A DNA stretch of 64,000 nt, taken from NCBI RefSeq assembly GCF_026013605.1, contig NZ_JAPDPJ010000018.1, positions 27,622-91,621 of the forward strand, written 5' to 3'. The notes beneath the pieces are model-generated. The model saw only the letters and a program-made list of their open reading frames with translations. It searched no databases and had not been told where the DNA came from. This document shows, piece after piece, positions 56,673-64,000 of this stretch. A program made the translations under genes and the position numbers. Source of the stretch: Plebeiibacterium sediminum (GTDB lineage Bacteria; Bacteroidota; Bacteroidia; Bacteroidales; Marinilabiliaceae). The stretch's first letter is position 1. Each line of letters begins with the position of its first letter.

Positions 56673-57875
56673 TTAGGATTGCGACAGGATTACCGTTGTA
56701 TCATTACCTCCGAAACCAAAGGAATTGCTCATTACATGGGTAATTTTTGCTTTTTTTAATGTATCATTTGGTTTAACTTCCACTTCTGAAATTGGATTTT
56801 TAAAATTTAAGCTCGGATAAATTATCTGCTTATTAATACATAGCACACTAAAAATAGCTTCAATTCCTCCTGCTGCGCCTAAGGTATGACCAATAAATGG
56901 CTTCAACGATGAAAAAGGTGGATATTGCTCCCCAAATACTCTTTCAATGGCAATACTCTCTGTTAAATCATTATTAGGAGTACCAGTTCCATGGGCATTA
57001 ATATAGTTGATATCCTTAGGTAAAAGCTCTGCCATTTCTAATGCATCACTCATGCATAAAAATGGACCATTTCCATTTTCTGAGGTTGCTGTCTGATGAA
57101 AGGCATCATTTTTATTTGAATAACCACTTACTACAGCATAGGATTTTTTATTATATTTTTTCACCAACGCTTCACTTTCCAACACCAGAAATCCCGCGCC
57201 CTCACCTAAAGTCAATCCTTTTCTATCTTCATCAAAAGGCGTACATGGCTCCTCACTTAAAATCATCAGTGTATTAAAACCATTTAACGTGTATTTACAC
57301 AAAGAATCTGATCCCCCAACAATTACACGGTCCAACTGATTATTTTTTATAAGTTCGCAGCCTATCATTATTGCATTTGCACTAGATGAACAGGCTGTTG
57401 TTATTGTAGTAACAAAATCGTTTATTCCAAACTGCTCTGCAAGGTAGTCCGCTGTATAACTTTTGTTCTGACAAGCAACCCAATATTTTGGTTTATCTGC
57501 TTCAACCCTATAATTTGTTTCAGCAACATCCATTCCTCCAACTGTAGTTCCCATAACTAACCCGGTTCTAATATCAGTATCATCACTATAATTGGAGTCC
57601 TGCAATGCTTCTTTAACAGCAATGCTTGCTAACAAAGTAGTTCTCGGGAAATAATCCATCAAAGGAATACCCGCTAATTCATGCAATTCACCATTAGTAT
57701 ATGGCACTTCTGCTACATGAAATTTATCTTTATGGACAGTATCCAGATATTGAATTTTTCTTATTCCTGATTTTCCATCAAGAATTGAATCGAGATTTTC
57801 CTTAACATTTTTACCCAATGCAGATATTATTCCCATACCCGTAATGTGTACTTTTTCTTGTTTAGGTAAATTCAT
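56673..57875 (-). CDS. Beta-ketoacyl-ACP synthase (aryl polyene KS, ApeO-like)
   Basis: About 400 residues from the ATG at 57875 (MNLPKQEKVHITGMG), which has AAAAGGA upstream; the frame continues to 57941. The KASII-type triad is complete: Cys162 in TTACSSSANA, His295 in NAHGTGTP and His330 in GHTLGAAGG. Paired with the Cys-less partner downstream, it matches the KS-CLF pair that extends the aryl polyene chain on an acyl carrier protein. FabF of primary metabolism is the main alternative, but the partner and the DarAB genes argue against it. Confidence 0.85.
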   Translation of the reverse strand: MNLPKQEKVHITGMGIISALGKNVKENLDSILDGKSGIRKIQYLDTVHKDKFHVAEVPYTNGELHELAGIPLMDYFPRTTLLASIAVKEALQDSNYSDDTDIRTGLVMGTTVGGMDVAETNYRVEADKPKYWVACQNKSYTADYLAEQFGINDFVTTITTACSSSANAIMIGCELIKNNQLDRVIVGGSDSLCKYTLNGFNTLMILSEEPCTPFDEDRKGLTLGEGAGFLVLESEALVKKYNKKSYAVVSGYSNKNDAFHQTATSENGNGPFLCMSDALEMAELLPKDINYINAHGTGTPNNDLTESIAIERVFGEQYPPFSSLKPFIGHTLGAAGGIEAIFSVLCINKQIIYPSLNFKNPISEVEVKPNDTLKKAKITHVMSNSFGFGGNDTTVILSQS

Positions 57876-57982
57876 AGGACTTATTTTCCTTTTATATTGT
57901 ATAATAAACTCAACTTCGATTAAATCATCTTTTAAACACAAATCTACTTGTGAGTTTCTTTATTATTAGATTAAGCTTATCA

Positions 57983-57990
57983 CAAACATA
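57983..57990 (-). promoter_or_regulatory. -7 promoter element of the KS-CLF operon
   Basis: Minus-strand TATGTTTG matches TAnnTTTG, 107 bases before the chosen KS start. No good -33 is seen. Confidence 0.35.
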
Positions 57991-58046
57991 ACAAAAAAAG
58001 CTTCTATAATTATTTTATAAAGAACAATATTTGAACATATTGAATA

Positions 58047-58077
58047 TTTGTTAAATTAATATATTAAGGTATTTTTG
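58047..58077 (+). promoter_or_regulatory. Consensus Bacteroidota promoter of the darA operon
   Basis: TTTG (58047-58050), exactly 19 bases, then TATTTTTG (58070-58077). Both elements are perfect matches. The leader before darA is about 80 bases. Confidence 0.75.
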
Positions 58078-58166
58078 CACCCAACTTAAACGCCTTTGAT
58101 TATTACAGCGTTGTTGATTTATTTTTCTTTTAGGTAAATTTCAAAACTGTAGTAGATTCCAATATT

Positions 58167-59078
58167 ATGAAGAAAATTCTTGTTGTGTATTATTCTCAAT
58201 CCGGACAGTTAAAAAACGTCATTCATTCTGTGGTTGATGAATTAGCACAAAACAGTGAAATAGCTATCGATTATGAAATAATTAAGCCTACAAAGGAATA
58301 TCCATTTCCTTGGGGCGAATACTTTTTTGACGTATTTCCTGACAGTGTTGAAGAAAGAGGCTGCGAACTGGAGCCCTTCTCATTTAATAAAAACAAAGAT
58401 TATGATTTAGTTATTATTGGCTGTCAATCATGGTTCTTGTCTCCTTCAGTTCCTGTAACTGCATTTTTAAAACATTCTGAAATAAAATCATTTTTAAAAA
58501 ATAAAAATGTTTTAACTATTCATGGAGCCAGAAACATGTGTTATTCAGCTCAGGAATCTATTAAAAAGTTTATTGTTGATGCCAATGCAACTCTTGTTGG
58601 AAATATTGTACTTGGTGATACCAATCACAATTACATTTCGGCAATTACAATTATTAAATGGTTAGTGTATGGAAATAAAGGCCCATACAAAATACTACCT
58701 AATGCTGGTATTAGCGACAAAACAATTTCAGAAGCAAAACGTTTTGCACCAGCTATAAACAGTTTCCTAAATCAGGGTGATAAAAATTTGTTGCAAAAGG
58801 AACTTATTAGCCTAAAAGCCGTAGATATAAAATTTTCGGTTTTAATGACGGAGCTTAATGCTAAAAAAATATTCAGAAAATTCAGTAAGTACGTATCTAA
58901 ACCCAAAACATATAGCAAGGAATGGCATAAACGAATTAACGTTTTTAGAGCCTACCTGCTTTTTGCTTTATTTGGATTATCTCCAATTGCAATGCTTGTT
59001 TTTAATTTAATACATCTTTTATTTAGGTTTAGAACAAAAAGGACGATAGCATACTATCAGGGGATTGAACTAAAATAA
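58167..59078 (+). CDS. darA: Dialkylresorcinol-forming enzyme DarA
   Basis: 303 residues. The N-terminus VVYYSQSGQLKNVI is a flavodoxin-type FMN phosphate-binding loop, and GCQSWFLSPSVPVTAFL and HGARNMCYSA continue that fold. The last 40 residues hold a hydrophobic hairpin (about 260-290), so the protein is probably membrane-bound. I recognise it as the DarA family, the flavin-dependent aromatase that acts after DarB to give the resorcinol ring. DarB is encoded nine bases downstream, which supports the call strongly. First gene of the plus-strand pigment operon. Confidence 0.85.
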   Translation: MKKILVVYYSQSGQLKNVIHSVVDELAQNSEIAIDYEIIKPTKEYPFPWGEYFFDVFPDSVEERGCELEPFSFNKNKDYDLVIIGCQSWFLSPSVPVTAFLKHSEIKSFLKNKNVLTIHGARNMCYSAQESIKKFIVDANATLVGNIVLGDTNHNYISAITIIKWLVYGNKGPYKILPNAGISDKTISEAKRFAPAINSFLNQGDKNLLQKELISLKAVDIKFSVLMTELNAKKIFRKFSKYVSKPKTYSKEWHKRINVFRAYLLFALFGLSPIAMLVFNLIHLLFRFRTKRTIAYYQGIELK

Positions 59079-59087
59079 CATTTAACT

Positions 59088-60218
59088 ATGACATTCATTA
59101 ATAAAATATCTAAATTCTTTCCTAATCAAGCGGTAAGCAATGATGAAATGGAAGACTATCTGGGAAAGATTAAAGGCTTACGATCAAAAGCCAAAAATAT
59201 TGTATTAAGAAACAATGGTATAAAAAACAGATATTACGCATTAGATAAAGAAGGAAACATTACACATTCAGTTGAAGATATGGCTGTTGAAGCCATAAAA
59301 GCTCTTGAAAAACAAGGTGTAAATCTTCAAAAAATTGACTTATTAACAAGCGGTTCCGCTTCTCCTGATATACAAATGCCTTCATTATCGTGTATGGTGC
59401 ATGGTCAATTAGGTATTGGAGCCGTTGATGCCATGTCTGCAACAGGTTCTTGTAACAGTACAATGTGGGCTTTGAACTACGCACATATGTCTGTTCAAAC
59501 AGGGAAATCAAAATATGCCGTTTGCGTAGGCTCTGAAAACATGTCAAGTTGGATGATGTCCAAAAATTTTGAAGAAGAATCAACACATCTTCAAGAACTT
59601 GGAGAGAATGGTTATGTGGCTTTTGAAAAAGAGTTTTTACGTTGGATGCTTTCCGATGGTGCTGCTGCTGTTTTATTAGAAGACAAACCCAATACTGATG
59701 GGATATCTTTAAAACTAGAATGGATAGAAATTAAATCTTTTGCACATCTGTCTGAAACCTGCATGTATGCTGGTGGATTAAAAGATGAAACAGGAAGAGT
59801 TCGCCCTTGGAGGAGTCTGGATCAAAAGGAGCTACTTGAAAAATCTGTATTTTCTTTAAAACAGGATTCTAAGCTTCTTGAAAAATATATTACCAAGTTC
59901 GGAGGTAAATTCCTTTCTGAAATTTTGGAGAAAAATAATTTCTCTTTAGACGAGATTGACTTTTTCATGCCTCATATTTCATCAATGTTCTTTAAAAAGC
60001 ATATCAATCAATCATTAATTGATGAAGGATTAGAAATACCGGATGAGAAATGGTTCTTAAATCTTCCTAATGTAGGCAATGTGGCTTCTGCTTCAGGATT
60101 TATCATGCTTGAAGAATTATTTAACTCCGGGAAATTAGTTAAAGGACAAAAAATCTTAATGATGATTCCTGAAAGTGCTAGATTTTCTTACACTTATGCT
60201 TTATTAACTGTAGTATAA
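59088..60218 (+). CDS. darB: Dialkylresorcinol ketosynthase DarB (KAS III-like)
   Basis: 376 residues of the FabH-like group. The triad is Cys122 (ATGSCNSTMW), His296 (FMPHISSMF, lacking the PHQAN of FabH) and Asn331 (NVGNVASASG). DarB joins two acyl chains, one as a beta-keto and one as an unsaturated thioester, and closes the ring that DarA aromatises. The product, a dialkylresorcinol, is the alcohol half of flexirubins. The unusual histidine context and length separate it from the FabH at 10.5 kb. Confidence 0.88.
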   Translation: MTFINKISKFFPNQAVSNDEMEDYLGKIKGLRSKAKNIVLRNNGIKNRYYALDKEGNITHSVEDMAVEAIKALEKQGVNLQKIDLLTSGSASPDIQMPSLSCMVHGQLGIGAVDAMSATGSCNSTMWALNYAHMSVQTGKSKYAVCVGSENMSSWMMSKNFEEESTHLQELGENGYVAFEKEFLRWMLSDGAAAVLLEDKPNTDGISLKLEWIEIKSFAHLSETCMYAGGLKDETGRVRPWRSLDQKELLEKSVFSLKQDSKLLEKYITKFGGKFLSEILEKNNFSLDEIDFFMPHISSMFFKKHINQSLIDEGLEIPDEKWFLNLPNVGNVASASGFIMLEELFNSGKLVKGQKILMMIPESARFSYTYALLTVV

Positions 60219-60261
60219 AATGCTTGATAACAATAAGCTCTTATAACTAAAATTATAAGCC

Positions 60262-60663
60262 ATGAAAATAAATGAAGTTCCTCAGGATCATTCTGATAAA
60301 TTCAAAAAAGACTTTAGTGTTATTGAGTTTGCTGTTGATGATGAAGGTAAATATAAAGCTGTAAAAAGTTCAGGATTTGAACCAAAGAATGTTGCTCTTG
60401 AACAAGCCTGGGAGTTTGAGGAAGAGAAAATGGAAAAAGCCAGACAACTTTATCTAAGAAAAAAGAAAAGCTTCATCTATTATCATATGAAGAAAAATAT
60501 GATGAGTATTAAAATACTATCTGGTTACACTGGTTATAGTTGGTATAGAGTATGGCGGGATTGTAGTTTTAAAGTGGGATCAAAATTAACCGATGTACAA
60601 TTAGAAACTTACAGATATGCTTTTGGTTACAAAAGTGTTGACGAAGTAAAAAAAATAGATTAG
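60262..60663 (+). CDS. Unrecognised 133-residue protein in the pigment operon
   Basis: Charged soluble protein with no signal peptide or membrane helix. The middle is very rich in Lys/Glu (about residues 50-70, EEEKMEKARQLYLRKKKS) and probably forms a long helix. The C-terminal part (ILSGYTGYSWYRVWRDCSF, then KLTDVQLETYRYAFGYKSV) looks like a small helical module with a W-x-V-W-R-D core, reminiscent of short helix-turn-helix units, but I cannot name it. It lies 43 bases after darB and seven bases before the BtrH-like gene, so it is part of the operon. Regulator or assembly factor are both possible. Confidence 0.7.
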   Translation: MKINEVPQDHSDKFKKDFSVIEFAVDDEGKYKAVKSSGFEPKNVALEQAWEFEEEKMEKARQLYLRKKKSFIYYHMKKNMMSIKILSGYTGYSWYRVWRDCSFKVGSKLTDVQLETYRYAFGYKSVDEVKKID

Positions 60664-60670
60664 TGCTGTA

Positions 60671-61675
60671 ATGAAGATTGAATTCGATCATAGAATGTCC
60701 TCTCACTGTGAAAATGGTGTTACAAGAAATTTATTAAAACATCAGGGTGTTGACATTAGCGAGGCAATGGTTTTTGGGATTGGTGCAGGATTGTTCTTTG
60801 CCTATTTACCATTTATAAAATTACACGGCATGCCTGTATTCTCATTCAGGCCAATGCCCGGACATATTTTCAACCACGCCACTAAAAATCTGGGAATAAA
60901 AGTTCAATCCCAGAAATTTAGGTCGCCAGTCAAAGCTATGGCAAAGTTAGATGCAAACCTTAACGATGGCATTCCAACAGGAATGGTTGTTGGCGTTTAT
61001 CACTTGTCGTATTTTCCTCCCCAATATCGATTTCATTTTAATGCTCATAACATTGTTGGTATGGGAAAAGAGAATAATCAGTATTTGATTAGCGATCCCA
61101 TTATGGAGAATGTTGAAAAACTTTCTTACGAGGAATTAGTTAGAGTCAGATTTGCTAAAGGAACAGGAAGTCCCAAAGGAAAAATGTATAGTATTCAATG
61201 CAATAAAGGGTTAACAGATATTAATACTGCAATAATAAAAGGTATTAAAAAGAATGTGACTCAAATGCTTTACTATAAAGGCATCGTAGGTATTGAAGGA
61301 ATTGAGTTCCTAAGCAAGCGCATCCGAAAATGGCCTAAAAAATATGGAAACAAAAAATCGGAACGTTTTCTTGGTCAAATAGTAAGAATGCAGGAAGAAA
61401 TAGGAACAGGGGGTGCTGGTTTCCGCTTTTTATATGCTTCATTTTTACAAGAAGCAGCTCAAAAATTTGAGAATACACAACTTGATAAGTTATCTACAGA
61501 CATGACAACAATTGGTGACATGTGGAGAGCTTTTGCAATTGATGCTTCTAGAATATATAAAAATCGCTCTGGAGAAATCGGATATAATGATGTGGCCAAC
61601 AGTCTTTATGAGATAGGACAGCGCGAAAAAGTTCTATTTACGCAATTAGGAAAAATAGTTAAATCACTAGACTAA
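60671..61675 (+). CDS. BtrH N-terminal-domain protein (acyltransferase candidate)
   Basis: 334 residues. The N-terminal papain-like domain shows Cys13 in SSHCENGV, His126 in FNAHNIVGMG and the Asp of ISDPIM, which fit a Cys-His-Asp triad. BtrH transfers an acyl group from an acyl carrier protein to an amine in butirosin synthesis. The C-terminal half is helical and less clear (GTGGAGFRFLYASFLQEAA). In this operon the protein is a reasonable candidate for joining the aryl polyene acyl group to the dialkylresorcinol hydroxyl, or for releasing chains from the carrier protein. That role is inference; I know of no proof from sequence. Confidence 0.8.
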   Translation: MKIEFDHRMSSHCENGVTRNLLKHQGVDISEAMVFGIGAGLFFAYLPFIKLHGMPVFSFRPMPGHIFNHATKNLGIKVQSQKFRSPVKAMAKLDANLNDGIPTGMVVGVYHLSYFPPQYRFHFNAHNIVGMGKENNQYLISDPIMENVEKLSYEELVRVRFAKGTGSPKGKMYSIQCNKGLTDINTAIIKGIKKNVTQMLYYKGIVGIEGIEFLSKRIRKWPKKYGNKKSERFLGQIVRMQEEIGTGGAGFRFLYASFLQEAAQKFENTQLDKLSTDMTTIGDMWRAFAIDASRIYKNRSGEIGYNDVANSLYEIGQREKVLFTQLGKIVKSLD

Positions 61676-61684
61676 ATTTTAGAG

Positions 61685-62437
61685 ATGAGTTCAACAACTA
61701 TTCTGGAATTTCAATCCGTAACAAAATACTATAAAGGAAAAACAGAACCTGCTGTTGATCATGTTTCTTTCTCTATCAATAGAGGTGATTTTTTTGGATT
61801 ATTAGGTCCCAATGGAGCAGGTAAAACAACCAGCATTTCAATTATCAGCAGTTTATTAAAACCTTGTTCCGGATCATGTTTAATCTACAATTTAGATTCT
61901 CGTACTCACCTAAATAAAATAAAACATTTTATAGGTGTTGTTCCTCAGGACATAGCTTTATACGACAGCCTATCTGCAAATGAAAATCTAATTTATTTTG
62001 GAAGTTTATATGGCTTGTCTCTAAAAAAACTTAAATCCACTATTGATGAACTTCTAACGGAGTTGGGGTTAATTCACGTAAAGAACAAAAAAATTTCTAC
62101 ATTTTCAGGCGGTATGAAACGAAGAATCAACCTTATTGCTGGACTTCTTCATGCTCCAAAACTTTTGATTCTGGATGAACCAATGGTTGGAATCGATGTA
62201 CAATCAAAAAATGTTATTCGAAAATTTCTTCAAAAATTAAATATTGAGGGAACTACAATAATTTATACATCTCATATTATGGAAGATGTTCAAAAGTTAT
62301 GTAACCAATTAGGAATTATTGACAAAGGAAAGTTAATAACTACAGCAAGCCCAAATGAACTTTTAGATTCTCATAAAGATTGCAATAACCTGGAAGATGT
62401 TTTCTTAAAACTAACAGGTGAAAAATTAAGAGACTAA
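61685..62437 (+). CDS. ABC transporter ATP-binding protein (ABC-2 export type)
   Basis: 250 residues, complete. Walker A LLGPNGAGKTTS (about 38-49), Q-loop VVPQDIALYD, signature TFSGGMKRR and Walker B LLILDEPMVGID are all present, with the H-loop His in YTSHIMEDV. The DrrA/CcmA-like layout goes with ABC-2 permeases such as the one downstream. It starts nine bases after the BtrH-like gene. It most likely powers export of the pigment or a precursor to the outer membrane. Confidence 0.93.
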   Translation: MSSTTILEFQSVTKYYKGKTEPAVDHVSFSINRGDFFGLLGPNGAGKTTSISIISSLLKPCSGSCLIYNLDSRTHLNKIKHFIGVVPQDIALYDSLSANENLIYFGSLYGLSLKKLKSTIDELLTELGLIHVKNKKISTFSGGMKRRINLIAGLLHAPKLLILDEPMVGIDVQSKNVIRKFLQKLNIEGTTIIYTSHIMEDVQKLCNQLGIIDKGKLITTASPNELLDSHKDCNNLEDVFLKLTGEKLRD

Positions 62438-62525
62438 GAGTATTGATTATATCTAATCAACAAATACACTATAAATTACGATTTCTATTTGGTATTCGAC
62501 ATCATTTTTGACAAAGCTTAAACCA

Positions 62526-63797
62526 ATGAAAAAGATATTTTTCTCAATATATAAAGAATCACTTATTCTTATTAGAGACATACAAGGCGTAATGTTATTG
62601 TTTTTTATGCCTATGATTTTAGTTGTTGTTGTAGCCTTATTGCAACATAAAACATTTCAAAATCTTTCTGAAACAAGTATTTCAGTTATTATTGTTGATA
62701 ATGATGGAGGGGAAGTTGGAGAATCATTAAGAGAAGGTATCAAAAATCAGAATATATTTAAAGTAACAGAATTAATTGGTGATAGTATTCACTTTGAAGA
62801 AAGTGCTAAAAAACAAGTTGCTGAGGGAGATTTTCAAATTGGTATTATAATACCCAAAGGAGCTACAAAAGCCATTAAAAGAAGGGCCTTACTATTGGTC
62901 AAACAACAAGTGCCATCTATAAAGGTAGATACCACAAGCACTAAAAATTCTACAGAAATTAATTTATTGTTTGATCCTGTTACTAAAGAATCATTTAAAT
63001 TATTGGTAAAAAGTAGCTTTGCAGAATTCTCTGTTAAAAGTGAAATGTCTATTATCTTTAAAACGTATACTAAAGTATTAGATGCCTTAATGAATACTCG
63101 TCATGATATTTCCTATCCTGACGAACCTGCATTTGAAATAAAGGAGCAACTAGTATCTGAATACAACGATGGTATACTCCCTAATTCAACGCAACACAAC
63201 GTTCCGGCATGGACTCTTTTTGGAATGTTTTTAATTTGTATTCCTGTGGCAGGTAATGTAATTAAAGAAAGAACTGATGGTTGCTTAGCTCGTATTAAAA
63301 CAATTCCTGTAAATTATTTTCAGATCATGAGTGGCAAAGTTGCCGTATATGTTTTAATATGCGTTCTGCAAGCCATTGTAATATTATTGATGGGAATTTA
63401 TATTTTACCGTTATTAGGTTTACCAAAATTACAATTAGGAAATATCTCATCATTCCTGTTAATTTCAATTACTTCAGCTTTTGCAGCAACTGGTTATGGA
63501 ATAGTTATTGGAACACTTGCTACAACACAAGTTCAAGCCTCTACTTTTGGATCTGTTTCTTCAGTAATTTTAGCCGCTTTAGGAGGCGTTTGGGTACCTG
63601 TTAATATAATGGGTCCGGTAATGCGAGAAATTAGCTCATTCTCACCTCTAAATTGGGGAGTGCAGGGATTCTATGGAATCTTCTTGCGAAACGATGGTAT
63701 ACTCGAAATTTTACCTTATGCAAATCGACTGTTTGCATTCTTTTTAGTCTGTTTATTCATCAGTATTATCTTCCGAAAATATAATGTGAAGTTATGA
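62526..63797 (+). CDS. ABC-2 type transporter permease
   Basis: 423 residues from the ATG at 62526 (MKKIFFSIYKESLIL); a TTG at 62508 is in frame. One membrane helix (about 20-37), then a large extracytoplasmic region of about 190 residues, then five or six helices ending in an RKYNVKL tail. The layout is that of ABC2_membrane_3 (YhgE/DrrB-like) exporters. KERTDGCLARIKTIPVN marks the cytoplasmic coupling region. Such transporters often come as two permeases; the second would be expected right after this gene, where an insertion sequence now begins. Confidence 0.9.
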   Translation: MKKIFFSIYKESLILIRDIQGVMLLFFMPMILVVVVALLQHKTFQNLSETSISVIIVDNDGGEVGESLREGIKNQNIFKVTELIGDSIHFEESAKKQVAEGDFQIGIIIPKGATKAIKRRALLLVKQQVPSIKVDTTSTKNSTEINLLFDPVTKESFKLLVKSSFAEFSVKSEMSIIFKTYTKVLDALMNTRHDISYPDEPAFEIKEQLVSEYNDGILPNSTQHNVPAWTLFGMFLICIPVAGNVIKERTDGCLARIKTIPVNYFQIMSGKVAVYVLICVLQAIVILLMGIYILPLLGLPKLQLGNISSFLLISITSAFAATGYGIVIGTLATTQVQASTFGSVSSVILAALGGVWVPVNIMGPVMREISSFSPLNWGVQGFYGIFLRNDGILEILPYANRLFAFFLVCLFISIIFRKYNVKL

Positions 63798-63839
63798 TAC
63801 AAATGGATCATGTAAAAAAGTTGGGTCTAAATTGTATAA

Positions 63840-64000
63840 TTAATAATCATGCAAAATTTTTGTTAACCTAAATAAGAAGAATTTTACATCTGAAACACCC
63901 CTGAGCTGCCTTCTGAATTCTTTAATTTTAGCATTGAAAGATTCTGCTGCTGCATTTGTGCTTCTATTATTAAAATAGTTAATGATATTGTTATAATGAC
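63840..64000 (-). mobile_element. ISAon1-like transposase, C-terminal end (partial)
   Basis: On the minus strand the last 53 codons read YNNIINYFNNRSTNAAAESF, then NAKIKEFRRQLRGVSD, ending FRLTKILHDY and a TAA. This is the closing stretch (with the catalytic Glu in AAAESFN) of ISL3-type transposases of the ISAon1 group in Bacteroidota. The rest lies beyond the right edge. The IS end must fall between 63798 and 63839, only a few bases after the permease stop. Its terminal inverted repeat cannot be defined without the other end. Confidence 0.8.

Noticed and set aside
59260..59586. 108-codon minus-strand frame inside darB
   Set aside because: Antisense to the catalytic region of darB; no independent support.
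1..64000. CRISPR arrays, tRNA or rRNA genes
   Set aside because: No regularly spaced repeats and no cloverleaf or rRNA sequence noticed in any intergenic region on reading both strands.

Overview
The window is AT-rich bacterial DNA, read as Bacteroidota (probably a Bacteroidia of the Marinilabiliales/Marinifilaceae kind; this placement is inference). Supporting signs are Bacteroidota-type promoters (TTTG, about 19 bases, then TAnnTTTG) in front of several operons, few Shine-Dalgarno sites, a DUF4296 lipoprotein, a Wzi-family capsule protein, a flexirubin-type pigment locus and the end of an ISAon1-like transposase.

Layout. 1-4.3 kb (minus): a TetR-controlled operon with a LolA-like periplasmic protein, two FtsX-type permeases and a LolD-like ATPase cut by the left edge. 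4.4-9.5 kb (plus): the ribosome GTPase RsgA and two membrane histidine kinases, one a hybrid with two receiver domains. 9.6-11.5 kb (plus): DUF177/YceD, ribosomal protein L32 and FabH. 11.6-21.2 kb (minus): housekeeping genes gltX, nrdJ (class II ribonucleotide reductase), kdtA, pgk and cysQ, then a miniature amidohydrolase-like protein and a DUF4296 lipoprotein.

21.2-45.8 kb (minus) is a large surface polysaccharide locus. In transcription order it has a Wza-like exporter, a Wzz-like chain-length protein, a nucleotide-uronate 4-epimerase, an alpha-1,2-fucosyltransferase, a hexapeptide acyltransferase, a Wzx flippase, three GT2 and two GT4 glycosyltransferases, two Wzy/WaaL-like membrane proteins, rfbACDB for dTDP-L-rhamnose, gmd and fcl for GDP-L-fucose with a GxxExxY gene between them, a Wzi porin-like protein and the initiating phosphoglycosyltransferase. 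The genes together predict a Wzx/Wzy-type heteropolymer containing rhamnose, fucose and probably a uronic acid. lspA, a DksA/TraR-like gene and ileS lie upstream.

51-54.4 kb is a small islet with a radical SAM protein, a dolichol-phosphate-mannose-synthase-like GT2 and a GT39-like membrane glycosyltransferase. 54.4-63.8 kb is part of a flexirubin-type (aryl polyene plus dialkylresorcinol) locus. On the minus strand are DAHP synthase and a KS/chain-length-factor pair. On the plus strand, from a near-consensus promoter, run DarA, DarB, an unrecognised 133-residue protein, a BtrH-like protein and an ABC exporter. The plus-strand operon appears to be broken just past 63.8 kb by an insertion sequence. 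No tRNA, rRNA, CRISPR array or prophage was seen.
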